A stretch of 64,000 nucleotides of DNA from Sphingobium sp. (lineage in GTDB: Bacteria > Pseudomonadota > Alphaproteobacteria > Sphingomonadales > Sphingomonadaceae). The notes beneath the pieces are model-generated. The model ran no database searches and was not told the origin of the DNA. It worked only from the letters and a program-made list of their open reading frames with translations. A program made the position numbers and the translations under genes. Positions 25,829-35,629 of this stretch are shown here, piece after piece. The stretch spans positions 1,083,001 through 1,147,000 of the forward strand of contig CP136575.1 of the NCBI GenBank assembly GCA_035196065.1, written 5' to 3'. The stretch's first letter is position 1, and each line of letters begins with the position of its first letter.

Positions 25829-26677
25829 ATGGCATTTGAACTTTCCGGTTTCGATCTTGTGCAATTCGTCGCAGCAACGCTGGCGGAGGATTTGGGCCCC
25901 ACTGGCCGGGATGTGACGTCGGAAAGCGTCATTCCCGCGGATGCCTGCTTTAGTGGCGTCATGGACAGCCGCGATGCCATAACGGTTGCCGGATTGCCGA
26001 TCGCCGCCGCTTTTTTCCGCCACCTCGATCCCGAAATTGAGATCGAACATCTGATTGAAGACGGGCAACAGGTTTCATCGGGTGCAGACCTGATGCGGAT
26101 CAGGGGCAAGGCGCGCGCGATGCTAACGGCCGAGCGTTCTGCGCTGAACATAGTGCAGCACCTGTCCGGTGTAGCCACGCTAACCAGGCAATATGTCGAT
26201 GCCATAGCGGGAACCGGCTGCACGTTGCTCGATACCCGCAAGACAATCCCGGGACTGCGCATATTGGAAAAATACGCAACCCGCATGGGCGGCGCGACGA
26301 ACCATCGCATGGGGCTTTGGGATGCAGCGATGATCAAGGACAATCATGTCGCTGTGGCGGGCGGCGTGGCCGAGGCGGTGCGTCGTGCCCGCGGCCATGG
26401 CGTCGAGCGCATCATCCTTGAGGTCGACCGTTTGAGCCAGATCGAACCAGGACTCGAAGCCGGGGCAACACATTTGTTGCTCGACAATATGGACGCTGCT
26501 CAACTGACCGAAGCGGTAAAGCTGGTGGCGGGCCGGGTTCCGACCGAAGCAAGTGGCGGCGTAACGCTGGAGACAATCCGGGCCAAAGCCGAAACGGGCG
26601 TAACCTATATTTCGGTCGGGCGTTTGACGCAAAGCGCGCCTGCGGCTGACATCGGGCTTGATTTTGATGTGGTCTAG
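25829..26677 (+). CDS. nadC: Nicotinate-nucleotide pyrophosphorylase (carboxylating)
   Basis: A 282-residue quinolinate phosphoribosyltransferase forming nicotinate mononucleotide for NAD synthesis. Family segments are AEDLGPTGRDVTSESVI, TAERSALNIVQHLSGVAT, LLDTRKTIPGLR, NHRMGLWDAAMIKDNHV, ILEVDRLSQ, LLLDNMD and EASGGV...YISVGRLTQS. The start at 25829 follows AAGGCAGGG; an upstream GTG-initiated reading has no support. It completes the pathway step after nadA. Confidence 0.97.
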   Translation: MAFELSGFDLVQFVAATLAEDLGPTGRDVTSESVIPADACFSGVMDSRDAITVAGLPIAAAFFRHLDPEIEIEHLIEDGQQVSSGADLMRIRGKARAMLTAERSALNIVQHLSGVATLTRQYVDAIAGTGCTLLDTRKTIPGLRILEKYATRMGGATNHRMGLWDAAMIKDNHVAVAGGVAEAVRRARGHGVERIILEVDRLSQIEPGLEAGATHLLLDNMDAAQLTEAVKLVAGRVPTEASGGVTLETIRAKAETGVTYISVGRLTQSAPAADIGLDFDVV

Positions 26678-27407
26678 GCTGGCGCTTGCCGGCCTGCTCG
26701 CCGTCGGTTTGGCGGCATCCTCTGCTCATGCGCCTGCCCTCGCTCAGGCATGGCAATGCCGCCCCCCAGCCAGCCTGCCCCAACCGGTGGTCGATCAGAG
26801 GCAGAGTGGCGAAGTTCGCCGTACTGCGGTTGATGGCTACATCCTGGCGCTGAGCTGGAGCCGCGAATATTGCCGCGGACGCGAGAATAGTGCGCGTGAC
26901 GCGCTGCAATGCGGCCGCACGATGGGTGAATTCGGTTTCGTGCTCCATGGTCTATGGCCCGAGGCAAAGGGGCCCGATTATCCGCAATGGTGCCGCACTA
27001 CAGCCCCGCTTCCGCGCAAAGTGGTGGCGCAGAATATCTGCATGACGCCGTCGGTTCAGTTGCTGCAGCATCAATGGGCAAAGCATGGCACCTGCATGAC
27101 GCGGCGGCCCGAAAGCTATTTCAATGCGGCGCGCACCCTGTTCAATGCGCTGGAGTTTCCGGATATGGATCGCCTTTCGCGGCGCGGCGAACAGGACGGC
27201 ACGCTGACGGCAGCGAAACTGACTGAAGAATTTGCCCTTACCAATGATGGCCTTCCCGAAGCGGCTATCCGCGTAAAGACAAACCGGCGTGGCTGGTTGG
27301 AAGAGGTGCATATCTGTCTCAACCGCAAGTTCAAGCCGCGCACCTGCCCGACTTTCAACAGGGGTGCACCCGGTAATGCGCAAATCAGGATTTGGCGCGG
27401 ATCCTAA
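26667..27407 (+). CDS. Ribonuclease T2 family protein, exported
   Basis: A 246-residue secreted RNase. A signal peptide (about 1-27) ends in PALAQA. The two catalytic motifs are intact: CAS I GFVLHGLWPE (His near 95) and CAS II HQWAKHGTCM (His and Lys near 140-145). Cys pairs for disulfides are present. It starts 11 bases inside the end of nadC, so it is probably translated from the nadC message. Likely periplasmic, degrading RNA non-specifically. Confidence 0.93.
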   Translation: MWSRLALAGLLAVGLAASSAHAPALAQAWQCRPPASLPQPVVDQRQSGEVRRTAVDGYILALSWSREYCRGRENSARDALQCGRTMGEFGFVLHGLWPEAKGPDYPQWCRTTAPLPRKVVAQNICMTPSVQLLQHQWAKHGTCMTRRPESYFNAARTLFNALEFPDMDRLSRRGEQDGTLTAAKLTEEFALTNDGLPEAAIRVKTNRRGWLEEVHICLNRKFKPRTCPTFNRGAPGNAQIRIWRGS

Positions 27408-27826
27408 ACGTTGATCGTGCGGGTGCCCGGGTGGTGCTTGTCGAGGTGGCGTTTAATGATCCGCAAATTCTTGCTGTTCGACCGCCAGATAAAGTCGAAG
27501 GCATCGCCGACAAAGGGGATTGCGCCCAAGGCTGTGTCGATACCAACATTCGCGGTCATCCGCGCCAGCTGGAATTTGCTCATCCCCAGATTGCGGCCTT
27601 CCCACACAATATAAGCCCCCATTGCGGCGGTGATCAGGTCGCCGACGACGGGAATAAGGCCAACAATCGAATCAAGCCCTACCGGTACTTTCGTGCCAGG
27701 AATATGGAAGCTGCGTTCCAGCAGTTGTTCAAGCGCCTCAACCCTTTGGCGCACCGAATGGGGATCGCGGCCCATCGAGGGAAGCGCTTTTGAGAGTTGG
27801 TCAAGTTGATCGGGCGATATCGGCAT
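27404..27826 (-). CDS. DUF4112 domain-containing protein
   Basis: A 140-residue protein with two hydrophobic helical hairpins (VGLDSIVGLIPVVGDLITAA, and VGIDTALGAIPFVGDAFDFI) that define DUF4112. It is a probable inner membrane protein of unknown function. It is last in a transcript with two solute-binding lipoproteins and meets the RNase T2 gene tail to tail with a 4-base overlap. Confidence 0.85.
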   Translation of the reverse strand: MPISPDQLDQLSKALPSMGRDPHSVRQRVEALEQLLERSFHIPGTKVPVGLDSIVGLIPVVGDLITAAMGAYIVWEGRNLGMSKFQLARMTANVGIDTALGAIPFVGDAFDFIWRSNSKNLRIIKRHLDKHHPGTRTINV

Positions 27827-27844
27827 GGGACGTTCCTTTGCCTA

Positions 27845-29299
27845 TCATGTCGGTTCGCGTCCCAGATATTGCAAGGGATGCCAGCCGCGCGGGTTTTGGG
27901 CAAAGCCATTAAGGCCGTCGCGGACCAGTGACCAGCGCACCGGATTGGCAATGGGGATGAAGTTGCGCGTTGCCATCAATTCGACCTCCGCCGCTGCCCA
28001 CAGGCGAATGCGTTCGTCACGTGCGGCGGCCTGGCGGGCTTCGTTCAGCAGATCGTCGGCCTTCGGACTGCAGATTGGCGTTGCCGAGCAGGAAAGCTGT
28101 TCCAGATACCAGGCCGGGCTGGAGATTTCTGCAACACGATCAATTAACAGCAAATCGGCTGCGCTGGCGTTGGTCACGCGCTCAACCACAATCCCGATGC
28201 TCGCCATATCTGCACGAATGCGTGCGAACAAGATGCGGCTGCCTGTGCCGCGCGGCATGGCAATGCGCAGCGGACGCATTTCACCATTTGCGTTTTTCCA
28301 TTGGGCGATTGTCGCGCGTGCTGCCTCTTTGCGGGCGGCCACATTGTCACCCGCCCAATCGGGCCGCGGCAGTTGCGCCCGGTTGCTGAGGGTTTCAGGA
28401 GCAAGTGTCAGCGTTTCGCGCCAGTCGGTTATGCCAAAAGATGTGAGCGCTCTTGGGCGGTCAATGGCTTTCGCGATTGCTTCCCTGTTGGCCGTTTGAG
28501 AGAGGAATGGACCGTTACCTACGATTAGCAAACCGAACATGCCGGGTACCGCATCAAAGCGGGTTGCGGCAGCATTACCCTTGGTGGCCGTAAGCAATGG
28601 CAGATGTTCGAAGCGTCCGTTGAGCACAAGATCGGTCTGGCCGAGGGCATAACGGGCCAGCGCCCGCGAGGGGGTATTGGCCGCCAGTCGCACCCGGCTA
28701 TCTTCAAGGATGATGTTGCCGCTCGCATCTTCCTCGCGCCGCCGAACGAACAGGTTGCTGCCCGACCGTTCGGCAATCATCGGCCCACTGCCATTGCCTT
28801 TTTGCAGAAGCCCGAATTCAGGTTGAGCGAGCAATTCCAGAAGGTTCGGCGCTGGTCCTTTTAGACGGATCTCCACGACCTTGCCGGTCATTGGCAGGAT
28901 GCGGTCTATATTGGCCAATTCGCGGCGAAAGCGGCTGTTGCGCATTTCGGCGAGCCGAGCGCGCAAGGCGTTGGCAACCTCAACCGAACTCACTTCGCGG
29001 CCATTGTTCCAGCGTGTCTTTTGGAGCCGGAAGATATAGCCGCGCTCATCATCGGTGACGATCCAGCGTGCGGCAAGGGCGGGTACGACGCGTCCTTCGG
29101 CATCGAACGCGACCAGCCCCTGTGCTGTTGCGCCCCGAAGATAGGCGGATGCCGGCGACAGCGGCGCGCGGGCGACGCTCATCTCGCGCGGACGATCCTC
29201 GATCACATCAACGCGCAGGCGGCTATTGTCGATGCCCTGCGAACATGCGGCAAGCATCGCCGCCGCGCCCAATGCAAAGCTGGTTCGGGCCCGCATCAT
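27845..29299 (-). CDS. Peptide ABC transporter substrate-binding lipoprotein, divergent
   Basis: A 484-residue family-5 solute-binding protein with a lipoprotein signal (lipobox LAAC). Recognisable family elements are AARWIVTDDERGYIFRLQKT, TRWNNGREVSSVEVANAL, and the late ARIRADMASIGIVVE segment. It is more divergent than the upstream paralogue. The start at 29299 overlaps the upstream stop (ATGA); an ATG four codons earlier is an alternative. No permease or ATPase gene is adjacent, so its partner transporter is elsewhere or it has another role. Confidence 0.8.
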   Translation of the reverse strand: MMRARTSFALGAAAMLAACSQGIDNSRLRVDVIEDRPREMSVARAPLSPASAYLRGATAQGLVAFDAEGRVVPALAARWIVTDDERGYIFRLQKTRWNNGREVSSVEVANALRARLAEMRNSRFRRELANIDRILPMTGKVVEIRLKGPAPNLLELLAQPEFGLLQKGNGSGPMIAERSGSNLFVRRREEDASGNIILEDSRVRLAANTPSRALARYALGQTDLVLNGRFEHLPLLTATKGNAAATRFDAVPGMFGLLIVGNGPFLSQTANREAIAKAIDRPRALTSFGITDWRETLTLAPETLSNRAQLPRPDWAGDNVAARKEAARATIAQWKNANGEMRPLRIAMPRGTGSRILFARIRADMASIGIVVERVTNASAADLLLIDRVAEISSPAWYLEQLSCSATPICSPKADDLLNEARQAAARDERIRLWAAAEVELMATRNFIPIANPVRWSLVRDGLNGFAQNPRGWHPLQYLGREPT

Positions 29300-30831
29300 G
29301 GTGTGCGCCATAACGTACGGCTGGGATGGATGTTGCCGGGGTTATCCTGCCACCCACGGATATCCGGGCGGACGAGCGCGCGAGATGCGTAGAAATAGAG
29401 CGGTAGGATTGGCATGTCCGCCAACAATATCGCCTCTGCCTTGCGCATCAAGGCTGAACGCCGAGCAGGATCTGCCTCTGCCAGCGCCGCGTCGAGTGCA
29501 GCGTCATATTGCGGATTGGCATAGCCGGAGTAATTTTGCGCGCCGGCATCGCTGCGGTGGACCGCAAGGAAATTTTCCGGCGCGGGCAGATCGGCAATCC
29601 ATCCCGAACGGGCAAATTCGAAATCGGCGCGCTTCAGGCTGTCAAAATGCAGGCTGGCTTCGCTGTTAAGCAGTCGTGCATCCACGCCCAACTGCCGCCA
29701 CATGGTCGCCATCGCAACTGCGGCCCGCCGATGCTCGGTAGAACTGTTGAAGCGGATCTCGAATCGTAGCGGCCGTTGAGGGCCATAGCCTGCCTCTGCC
29801 AGCAGTGCGCGAGCCTGCTGCAGCCGCGCCGCCGGGGCGGTCTCTGCCCAAGTCGGACGGTAAGGGGTGCCGCCATCGAGCCCAGGCGGCAATAATCCCC
29901 ATGCAGGCTGGTTGCCCGCATTGACCATCTTGCGCGCCATCCACTCGCGATCGATAGCCATAGAAAGAGCCCGGCGAACACGTGCGTCGTCAAAGGGAGG
30001 CTGGCGCGTGTTGAAGGCAAAGTAGTAGGTTCCCAAATAGGGGCTATTGCGCACCAGATCGGGATGATGCTGGCGCAGCCAGTGATGGCGGCCAGGAGTA
30101 TATTCTCCGACAGAATCAGCCCCGCCAGATAGAACAAGTCGCATCGCCGAGTTGAGATTGTCCATGGGCTGCCAGAAAATCCGTTTCGTGCGTGGCCGAC
30201 CGTCATGCCATTGGGGATTGCCGTCCAGCGTCAACCGCTGGTTCAGCCGCCATTCGGTCAGGCGGTAAGCGCCGCTCGACACCAGCGGCCGGTCAGCCGT
30301 CCATTCTTGCCCTTTCGTGTCGATACGGTGAAAGGGCAGCGCCGCCATGGCAGGATGTGCTAGCAATGCCGGCAACTGCGGAAAAGGGCTTTTCAGGCTG
30401 ACCACAACGGTGCGATCATCAGGGGCGGCGATTTTCTCAATAATGCCGAAAAGCGCACTATGGGGCGATCCGCTCTTCTCATCGATGATCCGGTCAAAGG
30501 CGCGCGGGAAAACCGATGCGGCGATTGGGCTGCCGTCGGAAAATTTCAGCGCCGGTCGCAACTGGAATGTCCAGCGCAGTCCGTCCGCGCTGACGGCCCA
30601 TTTTTCGGCAAGGCCCGCCTCTGCACTGCCGCTGGCGTTGAAACGGGTCAGGCCTTCAAACAGGTCTGCGGCGATTCGGATTGATGCAAGGTCGGATACC
30701 ATCTGCGGATCCAGACTACGCGAATCGGCTTCCGTTAGGCGGATTATTGTTTGGGGATCGCGCTGGCTTATGCCGGTGCCGCCACATGCTGTCAGCATCA
30801 GGGCAAGGAATGGAAGCAACCAGCGCATCAT
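29296..30831 (-). CDS. Oligopeptide-binding lipoprotein (OppA-like, SBP family 5)
   Basis: A 511-residue periplasmic peptide-binding protein with lipobox LTAC (Cys16). Typical family-5 features are SRSLDPQMVSDLAS, LFEGLTRF, GLAEKWAVSADGLRWTFQLR, SGAYRLTEW, YYFAFNTRQPPFDDARVRRALSMAIDRE and AEAILLADMPILPLYFY. Full length. Followed with overlap by a second, more divergent family-5 protein, without any transporter genes. Confidence 0.93.
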   Translation of the reverse strand: MMRWLLPFLALMLTACGGTGISQRDPQTIIRLTEADSRSLDPQMVSDLASIRIAADLFEGLTRFNASGSAEAGLAEKWAVSADGLRWTFQLRPALKFSDGSPIAASVFPRAFDRIIDEKSGSPHSALFGIIEKIAAPDDRTVVVSLKSPFPQLPALLAHPAMAALPFHRIDTKGQEWTADRPLVSSGAYRLTEWRLNQRLTLDGNPQWHDGRPRTKRIFWQPMDNLNSAMRLVLSGGADSVGEYTPGRHHWLRQHHPDLVRNSPYLGTYYFAFNTRQPPFDDARVRRALSMAIDREWMARKMVNAGNQPAWGLLPPGLDGGTPYRPTWAETAPAARLQQARALLAEAGYGPQRPLRFEIRFNSSTEHRRAAVAMATMWRQLGVDARLLNSEASLHFDSLKRADFEFARSGWIADLPAPENFLAVHRSDAGAQNYSGYANPQYDAALDAALAEADPARRSALMRKAEAILLADMPILPLYFYASRALVRPDIRGWQDNPGNIHPSRTLWRTP

Positions 30832-30913
30832 TGCGCATGACTAGGCTGAGGCTGGCTTGAGGGCAACTGCGCAATCATTTTGGCAGCACCTCTGCATTGC
30901 GTTTTGCAAAAAA

Positions 30914-30999
30914 TGGTGCGGACGGCGGGACTTGAACCCGCACGCCCAAAGGGCGACAGATTTTAAGTCTGTTGCGTCTACCGGTTTCGCCACGTCCGC
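30914..30999 (-). tRNA. tRNA-Leu(TAA)
   Basis: An 86-base tRNA including CCA. The acceptor GCGGACG pairs with CGTCCGC, then discriminator A and CCA. The anticodon arm CAGACTTAAAATCTG gives anticodon TAA. The long variable arm (CGCCCTTTGGGCG) and GCGGGTTCAAGTCCCGC T arm fit tRNA-Leu. Confidence 0.97.
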
Positions 31000-31066
31000 A
31001 CGCCGTCGCAAATGGCACAAGGCGTCATCAGATGCCAGTGCTGTATTTGCAGTTGGTCGGAAGGCC

Positions 31067-31345
31067 TTATTTGTTCAGGCGTTCCCGGATTTCCTTGCCG
31101 GGTTTGAAATAGGGAACGCGTTTTGCCGGAACATCAACGGCGGTGCCGGTGCGCGGGTTGCGTCCTTTGCGGGGGTTGCGGCTGCGGGTGGAGAAAGCGC
31201 CAAAACCGCGAATCTCGACTCGCCCGCCATCAGCCAGCCTTTGACTGACCTGGCTGAAAAACAGGTCGACGATACGTTCGATTTCATCACCCGTCATTCC
31301 CGGGTTTTCTGCTTCCAGTTTTTTGACCAGTTCTGATCGGATCAC
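31067..31345 (-). CDS. ihfB: Integration host factor beta subunit
   Basis: A 92-residue DNA-bending protein of the HU/IHF family. It contains GRVEIRGFGAFSTRSRNPR followed by KGRNPRTGTAVDVPAKRVPYFKPGK, including the Pro-containing beta arm. The GTG at 31345 is chosen because GGAGG lies 8 bases upstream and the protein then begins MIRSELVKKL as in the family. It is downstream of rpsA, the common order, but separated by a terminator-like hairpin. Confidence 0.95.
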   Translation of the reverse strand: MIRSELVKKLEAENPGMTGDEIERIVDLFFSQVSQRLADGGRVEIRGFGAFSTRSRNPRKGRNPRTGTAVDVPAKRVPYFKPGKEIRERLNK

Positions 31346-31475
31346 GGCATTTGCCTCCATTGCGAACCGCGCCCATCCAGACTCGGTTCCATTTCCCCAT
31401 CACCCTTAAAAAGGTGGCAGAAAAACAGTTCGGTATCAATGCCATTCTCATCAAATGTAACATTGCCCGCACATG

Positions 31476-31514
31476 AAAAAGGGGGCCGTTTCAGAACGAA
31501 ACAGCCCCCCTTTT
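31476..31514. terminator. Bidirectional terminator between rpsA and ihfB
   Basis: A stem of GGGGG plus GTTTC pairs with GAAAC plus CCCCC, with an AGAAC loop. It is flanked by five A on the left and four T on the right. Read on the minus strand it ends rpsA 15 bases after its stop. Confidence 0.85.
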
Positions 31515-31529
31515 GTTATTTGGATGCGA

Positions 31530-33236
31530 TTATTTCTTCGCGCTCTTCAGGGCTTCCCCAAGGATGTCGCCAAGCGATGCGCCCGAATCCGACGAACCAT
31601 ATTGCTCGACGGCCTGCTTCTCTTCGGCGAGTTGCAGCGCCTTGATCGAGAAGTTCGGCTTTTTCGAACGGTCGAAACCGGTGATCATCGCGTCAAACTT
31701 CTGACCAACCTGGAAGCGGTCGGGGCGCTGTTCGTCGCGGTCGCGGCCAAGGTCGGCGCGCTTGATGAAGCCGGTGGCACCATCTTCGCCAGCCTGAACT
31801 TCAAGGCCGCCGTCGCGCACTTCAAGAACGGAGACGGTAACCGTCGCGCCCTTCTTCAGGCCGCTTGCCGAAGCTGCACCACCAGCGGACGGGGCGCCCT
31901 TTTCAAGCTGCTTGATACCAAGGCTGATACGCTCTTTTTCCGAATCGATGTCGAGGACAATGGCCTTGACGGTTTCGCCCTTGCGGTGAAGGTGAAGCGC
32001 GTCTTCGCCCGAAATGCCCCATGCGATATCTGACATGTGGACCATGCCGTCGACATCGCCATCGAGACCGATGAACAGGCCGAATTCGGTCGCATTCTTG
32101 ACTTCGCCTTCGACGGTCGAGCCGACCGGGTGCTTTTCTGCAAAAGCTTCCCAGGGGTTGGACTGCGCCTGCTTGATGCCAAGGCTGATGCGGCGCTTGT
32201 CCATATCGACGTCGAGAACGACAACATCGACTTCCTGGCTGGTCGATACGATCTTGCCAGGGTGGACGTTCTTTTTGGTCCAGGACATTTCCGAAACATG
32301 GACCAAGCCTTCGATGCCAGGTTCGAGTTCGATGAATGCACCATATTCGGTGATGTTGGTGACAGCGCCCGACAGACGTGCGCCGACCGGATATTTCGCG
32401 ATCGCGCCTTCCCAAGGATCCGATTCGAGCTGCTTCATGCCAAGGCTGATGCGCTGCGTATCCTTGTTGATGCGGACGATCTGTACCTTCACCGTGTCGC
32501 CGATGTTGATCATCTCGGACGGATGGTTGATCCGCTTGTAGCTGATGTCGGTGACGTGCAACAGACCGTCGATGCCGCCCAAGTCAACAAACGCACCATA
32601 ATCGGTGATGTTCTTGACGACGCCCTCGATGATCTGGCCTTCGGCGAGATTTTGGATCAGGCCCGAACGCTGTTCAGCGCGGGTCTCTTCAAGGATAGCG
32701 CGGCGCGAAACGACGATATTGCCGCGGCGACGATCCATCTTCAAGATCTGGAACGGCTGCGCGATATCCATCAGCGGGCCAACGTCGCGCACGGGGCGAA
32801 CGTCAACCTGGCTGCCGGGAAGGAACGCAACGGCGCCGCCAAGGTCGACAGTGAAGCCACCCTTGACGCGGCCAAAGATGACGCCTTCGACGCGATTGCC
32901 AGCGGCGAATTCGCCTTCCAGCTTGTCCCATGCGGCTTCGCGGCGCGCGCGGTCGCGCGACAGCACGGCTTCACCGTTCATGTTTTCAACGCGGTCGACA
33001 TAGACTTCGACTTCGTCGCCGACGTTCAGGTCAGCCTTCTGGCCGGGCATCGAGAATTCGCGCAGGGCCACGCGGCCTTCGCTCTTGAGGCCGACGTCGA
33101 TCATCGCGAAGTCGTTTTCGATTGCGGTTACGGTGCCCTTGACGACGCGGCCTTCAAAACCGCCTTCTGCACCACCGAGTGATTCGTTGAGCAACGCTTC
33201 AAAATCGTTGCGTGTAGGGTTCGGCGAACTTGCCAT
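31530..33236 (-). CDS. rpsA: 30S ribosomal protein S1
   Basis: A 568-residue S1 with six OB-fold S1 repeats at roughly 25-95, 110-180, 198-266, 283-353, 370-440 and 457-525. Signature lines include KGTVTAIENDFAMIDVGLKS, GVVKNITDYGAFVDLGGIDG, and ISLGMKQLE / ISLGIKQAQ at repeat ends. It recruits mRNA to the 30S subunit. It lies downstream of cmk, the usual order, but a ~245-base gap with an intergenic repeat separates them. Confidence 0.97.
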   Translation of the reverse strand: MASSPNPTRNDFEALLNESLGGAEGGFEGRVVKGTVTAIENDFAMIDVGLKSEGRVALREFSMPGQKADLNVGDEVEVYVDRVENMNGEAVLSRDRARREAAWDKLEGEFAAGNRVEGVIFGRVKGGFTVDLGGAVAFLPGSQVDVRPVRDVGPLMDIAQPFQILKMDRRRGNIVVSRRAILEETRAEQRSGLIQNLAEGQIIEGVVKNITDYGAFVDLGGIDGLLHVTDISYKRINHPSEMINIGDTVKVQIVRINKDTQRISLGMKQLESDPWEGAIAKYPVGARLSGAVTNITEYGAFIELEPGIEGLVHVSEMSWTKKNVHPGKIVSTSQEVDVVVLDVDMDKRRISLGIKQAQSNPWEAFAEKHPVGSTVEGEVKNATEFGLFIGLDGDVDGMVHMSDIAWGISGEDALHLHRKGETVKAIVLDIDSEKERISLGIKQLEKGAPSAGGAASASGLKKGATVTVSVLEVRDGGLEVQAGEDGATGFIKRADLGRDRDEQRPDRFQVGQKFDAMITGFDRSKKPNFSIKALQLAEEKQAVEQYGSSDSGASLGDILGEALKSAKK

Positions 33237-33362
33237 AATTTGGGTGTCCTTGCTTACGCTTTATCCGGCCAATCGGTTGGTTCCGATGGTCTTTGACCAG
33301 AATGCCTTATTGACCCCATGCCAATAAAGCGTTCGTTTTAAGAGGGTTAGCGTCTTGCATCA

Positions 33363-33456
33363 TCGTCGTGCTGAACCTGTTTCAGCATCCATCGTGCCAC
33401 ACAGACCAAAGGGTGCAGAGGCGAAATAGACCCTAAAACAAGTTCAGGGCGACGGC
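33363..33456 (-). repeat. ~95-base intergenic repeat, copy B
   Basis: The reverse complement reads CCCTGAACTTGTTTTAGGGT ... TTTCGCCTCT ... GATGCTGAAACAGGTTCAGC, nearly the same as 18523-18618. It lies in the cmk-rpsA gap. Confidence 0.8.
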
Positions 33457-33482
33457 GTTGTGCAATGGCAACGCCCCTCCGC

Positions 33483-34109
33483 TTAGCTGCGTTGGAGGCG
33501 AGCCTCCACAGCGGCAATTGCGGCTTGAACGGCTGCGCCTATAGTCAAGTTGCCATTATCTAGCAAGACCGCGTCTTCCGCGGCTTTCAGGGGGGCGTCG
33601 GTGCGTTCGCTGTCACGTTTGTCGCGCGCCTTTATATCGGCCAATATGGTTTCATAATTTGCCGCGATCCCGCGTCCACGCATCTCGTCATACCGTCGCG
33701 TTGCCCGCACCTCTGCAGAGGCGGTGACGAACAGTTTTGCATCGGCATTTGGTGCGATCACTGTGCCGATATCGCGCCCGTCGAGCACCGCGCCGCCCGG
33801 CTGGTTGGCAAAATCAACCTGTCGCTGGTTTAGGGCCGCGCGGACCCGGGGGTGGATCGATACGCGGCTGGCCAGCCCACCGGTTGCTTCGTCGCGCAAG
33901 ACGGGATCGTCGAGCAGGCTGTCCGGAAAGACACAGGCGGCGAGTGCATCGGCCGGATCATCGGCATTGCCGCCGTTCAGTTCGACCTGTCGGCCGACCG
34001 CACGATACAGCAATCCGGTGTCGAGCCAGGGCAAGTCATAATGCGCGGCTAGTGCCCGTGATATCGTACCTTTGCCCGATGCAGTGGGGCCATCGACCGC
34101 GATGATCAT
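33483..34109 (-). CDS. cmk: Cytidylate kinase
   Basis: A 208-residue CMP/dCMP kinase. The P-loop is [10 protein letters not shown] (6-15), followed by [11 protein letters not shown], the GRDIGTVI motif and the [13 protein letters not shown] lid. Length is normal. Its ATG overlaps the aroA stop as ATGA, the conserved aroA-cmk-rpsA order. Confidence 0.97.
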   Translation of the reverse strand: MIIAVDGPTASGKGTISRALAAHYDLPWLDTGLLYRAVGRQVELNGGNADDPADALAACVFPDSLLDDPVLRDEATGGLASRVSIHPRVRAALNQRQVDFANQPGGAVLDGRDIGTVIAPNADAKLFVTASAEVRATRRYDEMRGRGIAANYETILADIKARDKRDSERTDAPLKAAEDAVLLDNGNLTIGAAVQAAIAAVEARLQRS

Positions 34110-35437
34110 TGGCCCGAGAGCTCCGCTAACATTGCCTCGAATGTCGGAAAACTGGTCGCAATTGGCGACACATCGTCCACCGTTACGCTATGATAACAAT
34201 GCCGCCCCGACACCGCAAAGCTCATTGCGATGCGGTGATCGAGCGCGCTGGCGATGGTTGTTCCGCCCTCAAGCGGTTCGCCGCCGCTGCCGTCGATCAC
34301 AAGGCCGTCCTCACGCTCCTCGACCTTTGCGCCAATCGCGATCAGCCCTGCCGCCATTAACGCAAGCCGATCGCTTTCCTTGACGCGCAGTTCGTCGAGC
34401 CCGCTGGTAATGGTGCGCCCCTGCGCCATGCTGGCCGCCACAAAGAAAACGGGGAATTCGTCGATCATGCTCGGTGCGACATCGGGAGGAACTTCGATGC
34501 CCGTCAGCGCCGAATGCCGTGCGGTGATGTCGGCGACTGGTTCGCCGCCAACTATACGTTCGTTTGAATAGGTTAGGTCGGCGCCCATCGCCTCCAGCAT
34601 CTGGAATATACCGGTGCGGGTCGGGTTCATGCCGACATGGGTGACGGTGACTTCGCTGCCCGGGGTGATCAGCGCGGCAACAACCGGGAAAGCAGCGCTG
34701 GATGGATCGCCGGGAACCTCGATCACCTGCGGTTTCAGTTCGGCCTCGCCGACAAGGCGGATATGGCGGATGCCTTTCGCATCGGTTTCGACCGAGAGTT
34801 CTGCGCCAAAGCCTGCCAGCATCCGCTCGCTATGATCGCGCGTCGGGACTGGTTCGATCACTTCAGTAATGCCGGGGGTATTGAGACCTGCAAGCAGCAC
34901 CGCCGACTTCACCTGTGCGCTGGCAACCGGAAGGCGATAGCTGATCGGCACCGCGGGGCAGATGCCGCGCACCATCAGCGGCAGTCGGCCACCGGGGCTC
35001 GCGGTGAATTCCGCGCCGGTCAGCGACAGCGGATCGATGACCCGCCCCATCGGGCGCTTTGAAAGGCTGGCATCGCCGATAAAGGTGGCGCTGATTGCGT
35101 GACTCGCGACCAGACCCATCAACAGCCGGGTCGATGTGCCGCTATTGCCCATGTCGAGCGCGTTTTGCGGCTGCAACAACCCGCCCACGCCGACCCCGTG
35201 AATGCGCCATTCGCCTTCGCCAAGGCGCTCGATCGTCGCACCCATGGCGCGCATCGCGGCGGCGGTGGCAAGGACGTCTTCGCCCTCCAGCAGTCCCGTT
35301 ACCCGGCTTTCGCCAACCGCCAGTGCTGAAAGCATCAGCGAACGGTGACTGATCGATTTGTCGCCGGGCACGCGCACGGTTCCGCGCAACGGGCCGGATG
35401 GTGCGAATGAGCGAGGTTGGGGCGTGTTTGCGTGCAT
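34106..35437 (-). CDS. aroA: 3-phosphoshikimate 1-carboxyvinyltransferase (EPSP synthase)
   Basis: A 443-residue shikimate-pathway enzyme joining PEP to shikimate-3-phosphate. Signatures are [33 protein letters not shown] (PEP site), [31 protein letters not shown] and [13 protein letters not shown]. The sequence resembles class II enzymes, but it keeps Gly where glyphosate-insensitive CP4 has Ala in the NSGTS loop. First of the aroA-cmk pair. Confidence 0.97.
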   Translation of the reverse strand: MHANTPQPRSFAPSGPLRGTVRVPGDKSISHRSLMLSALAVGESRVTGLLEGEDVLATAAAMRAMGATIERLGEGEWRIHGVGVGGLLQPQNALDMGNSGTSTRLLMGLVASHAISATFIGDASLSKRPMGRVIDPLSLTGAEFTASPGGRLPLMVRGICPAVPISYRLPVASAQVKSAVLLAGLNTPGITEVIEPVPTRDHSERMLAGFGAELSVETDAKGIRHIRLVGEAELKPQVIEVPGDPSSAAFPVVAALITPGSEVTVTHVGMNPTRTGIFQMLEAMGADLTYSNERIVGGEPVADITARHSALTGIEVPPDVAPSMIDEFPVFFVAASMAQGRTITSGLDELRVKESDRLALMAAGLIAIGAKVEEREDGLVIDGSGGEPLEGGTTIASALDHRIAMSFAVSGRHCYHSVTVDDVSPIATSFPTFEAMLAELSGQ

Positions 35438-35629
35438 TGTCCGGTGCTTTGCTGCGGCTTCACGATCAAGTCAACAATCCCGCTTGCTCAACACAGCAAG
35501 CGCTTTCGCCGGCGGAGGAAGAACTCAGATTTTGACAGCCGCGCCAACATGTGGCAGGGGCGGCGCCGATTTGTCGCGAGTCTGATTGACCCGCATCATC
35601 AGAAATTTTGAAAGGACAAGAGGCCCACC

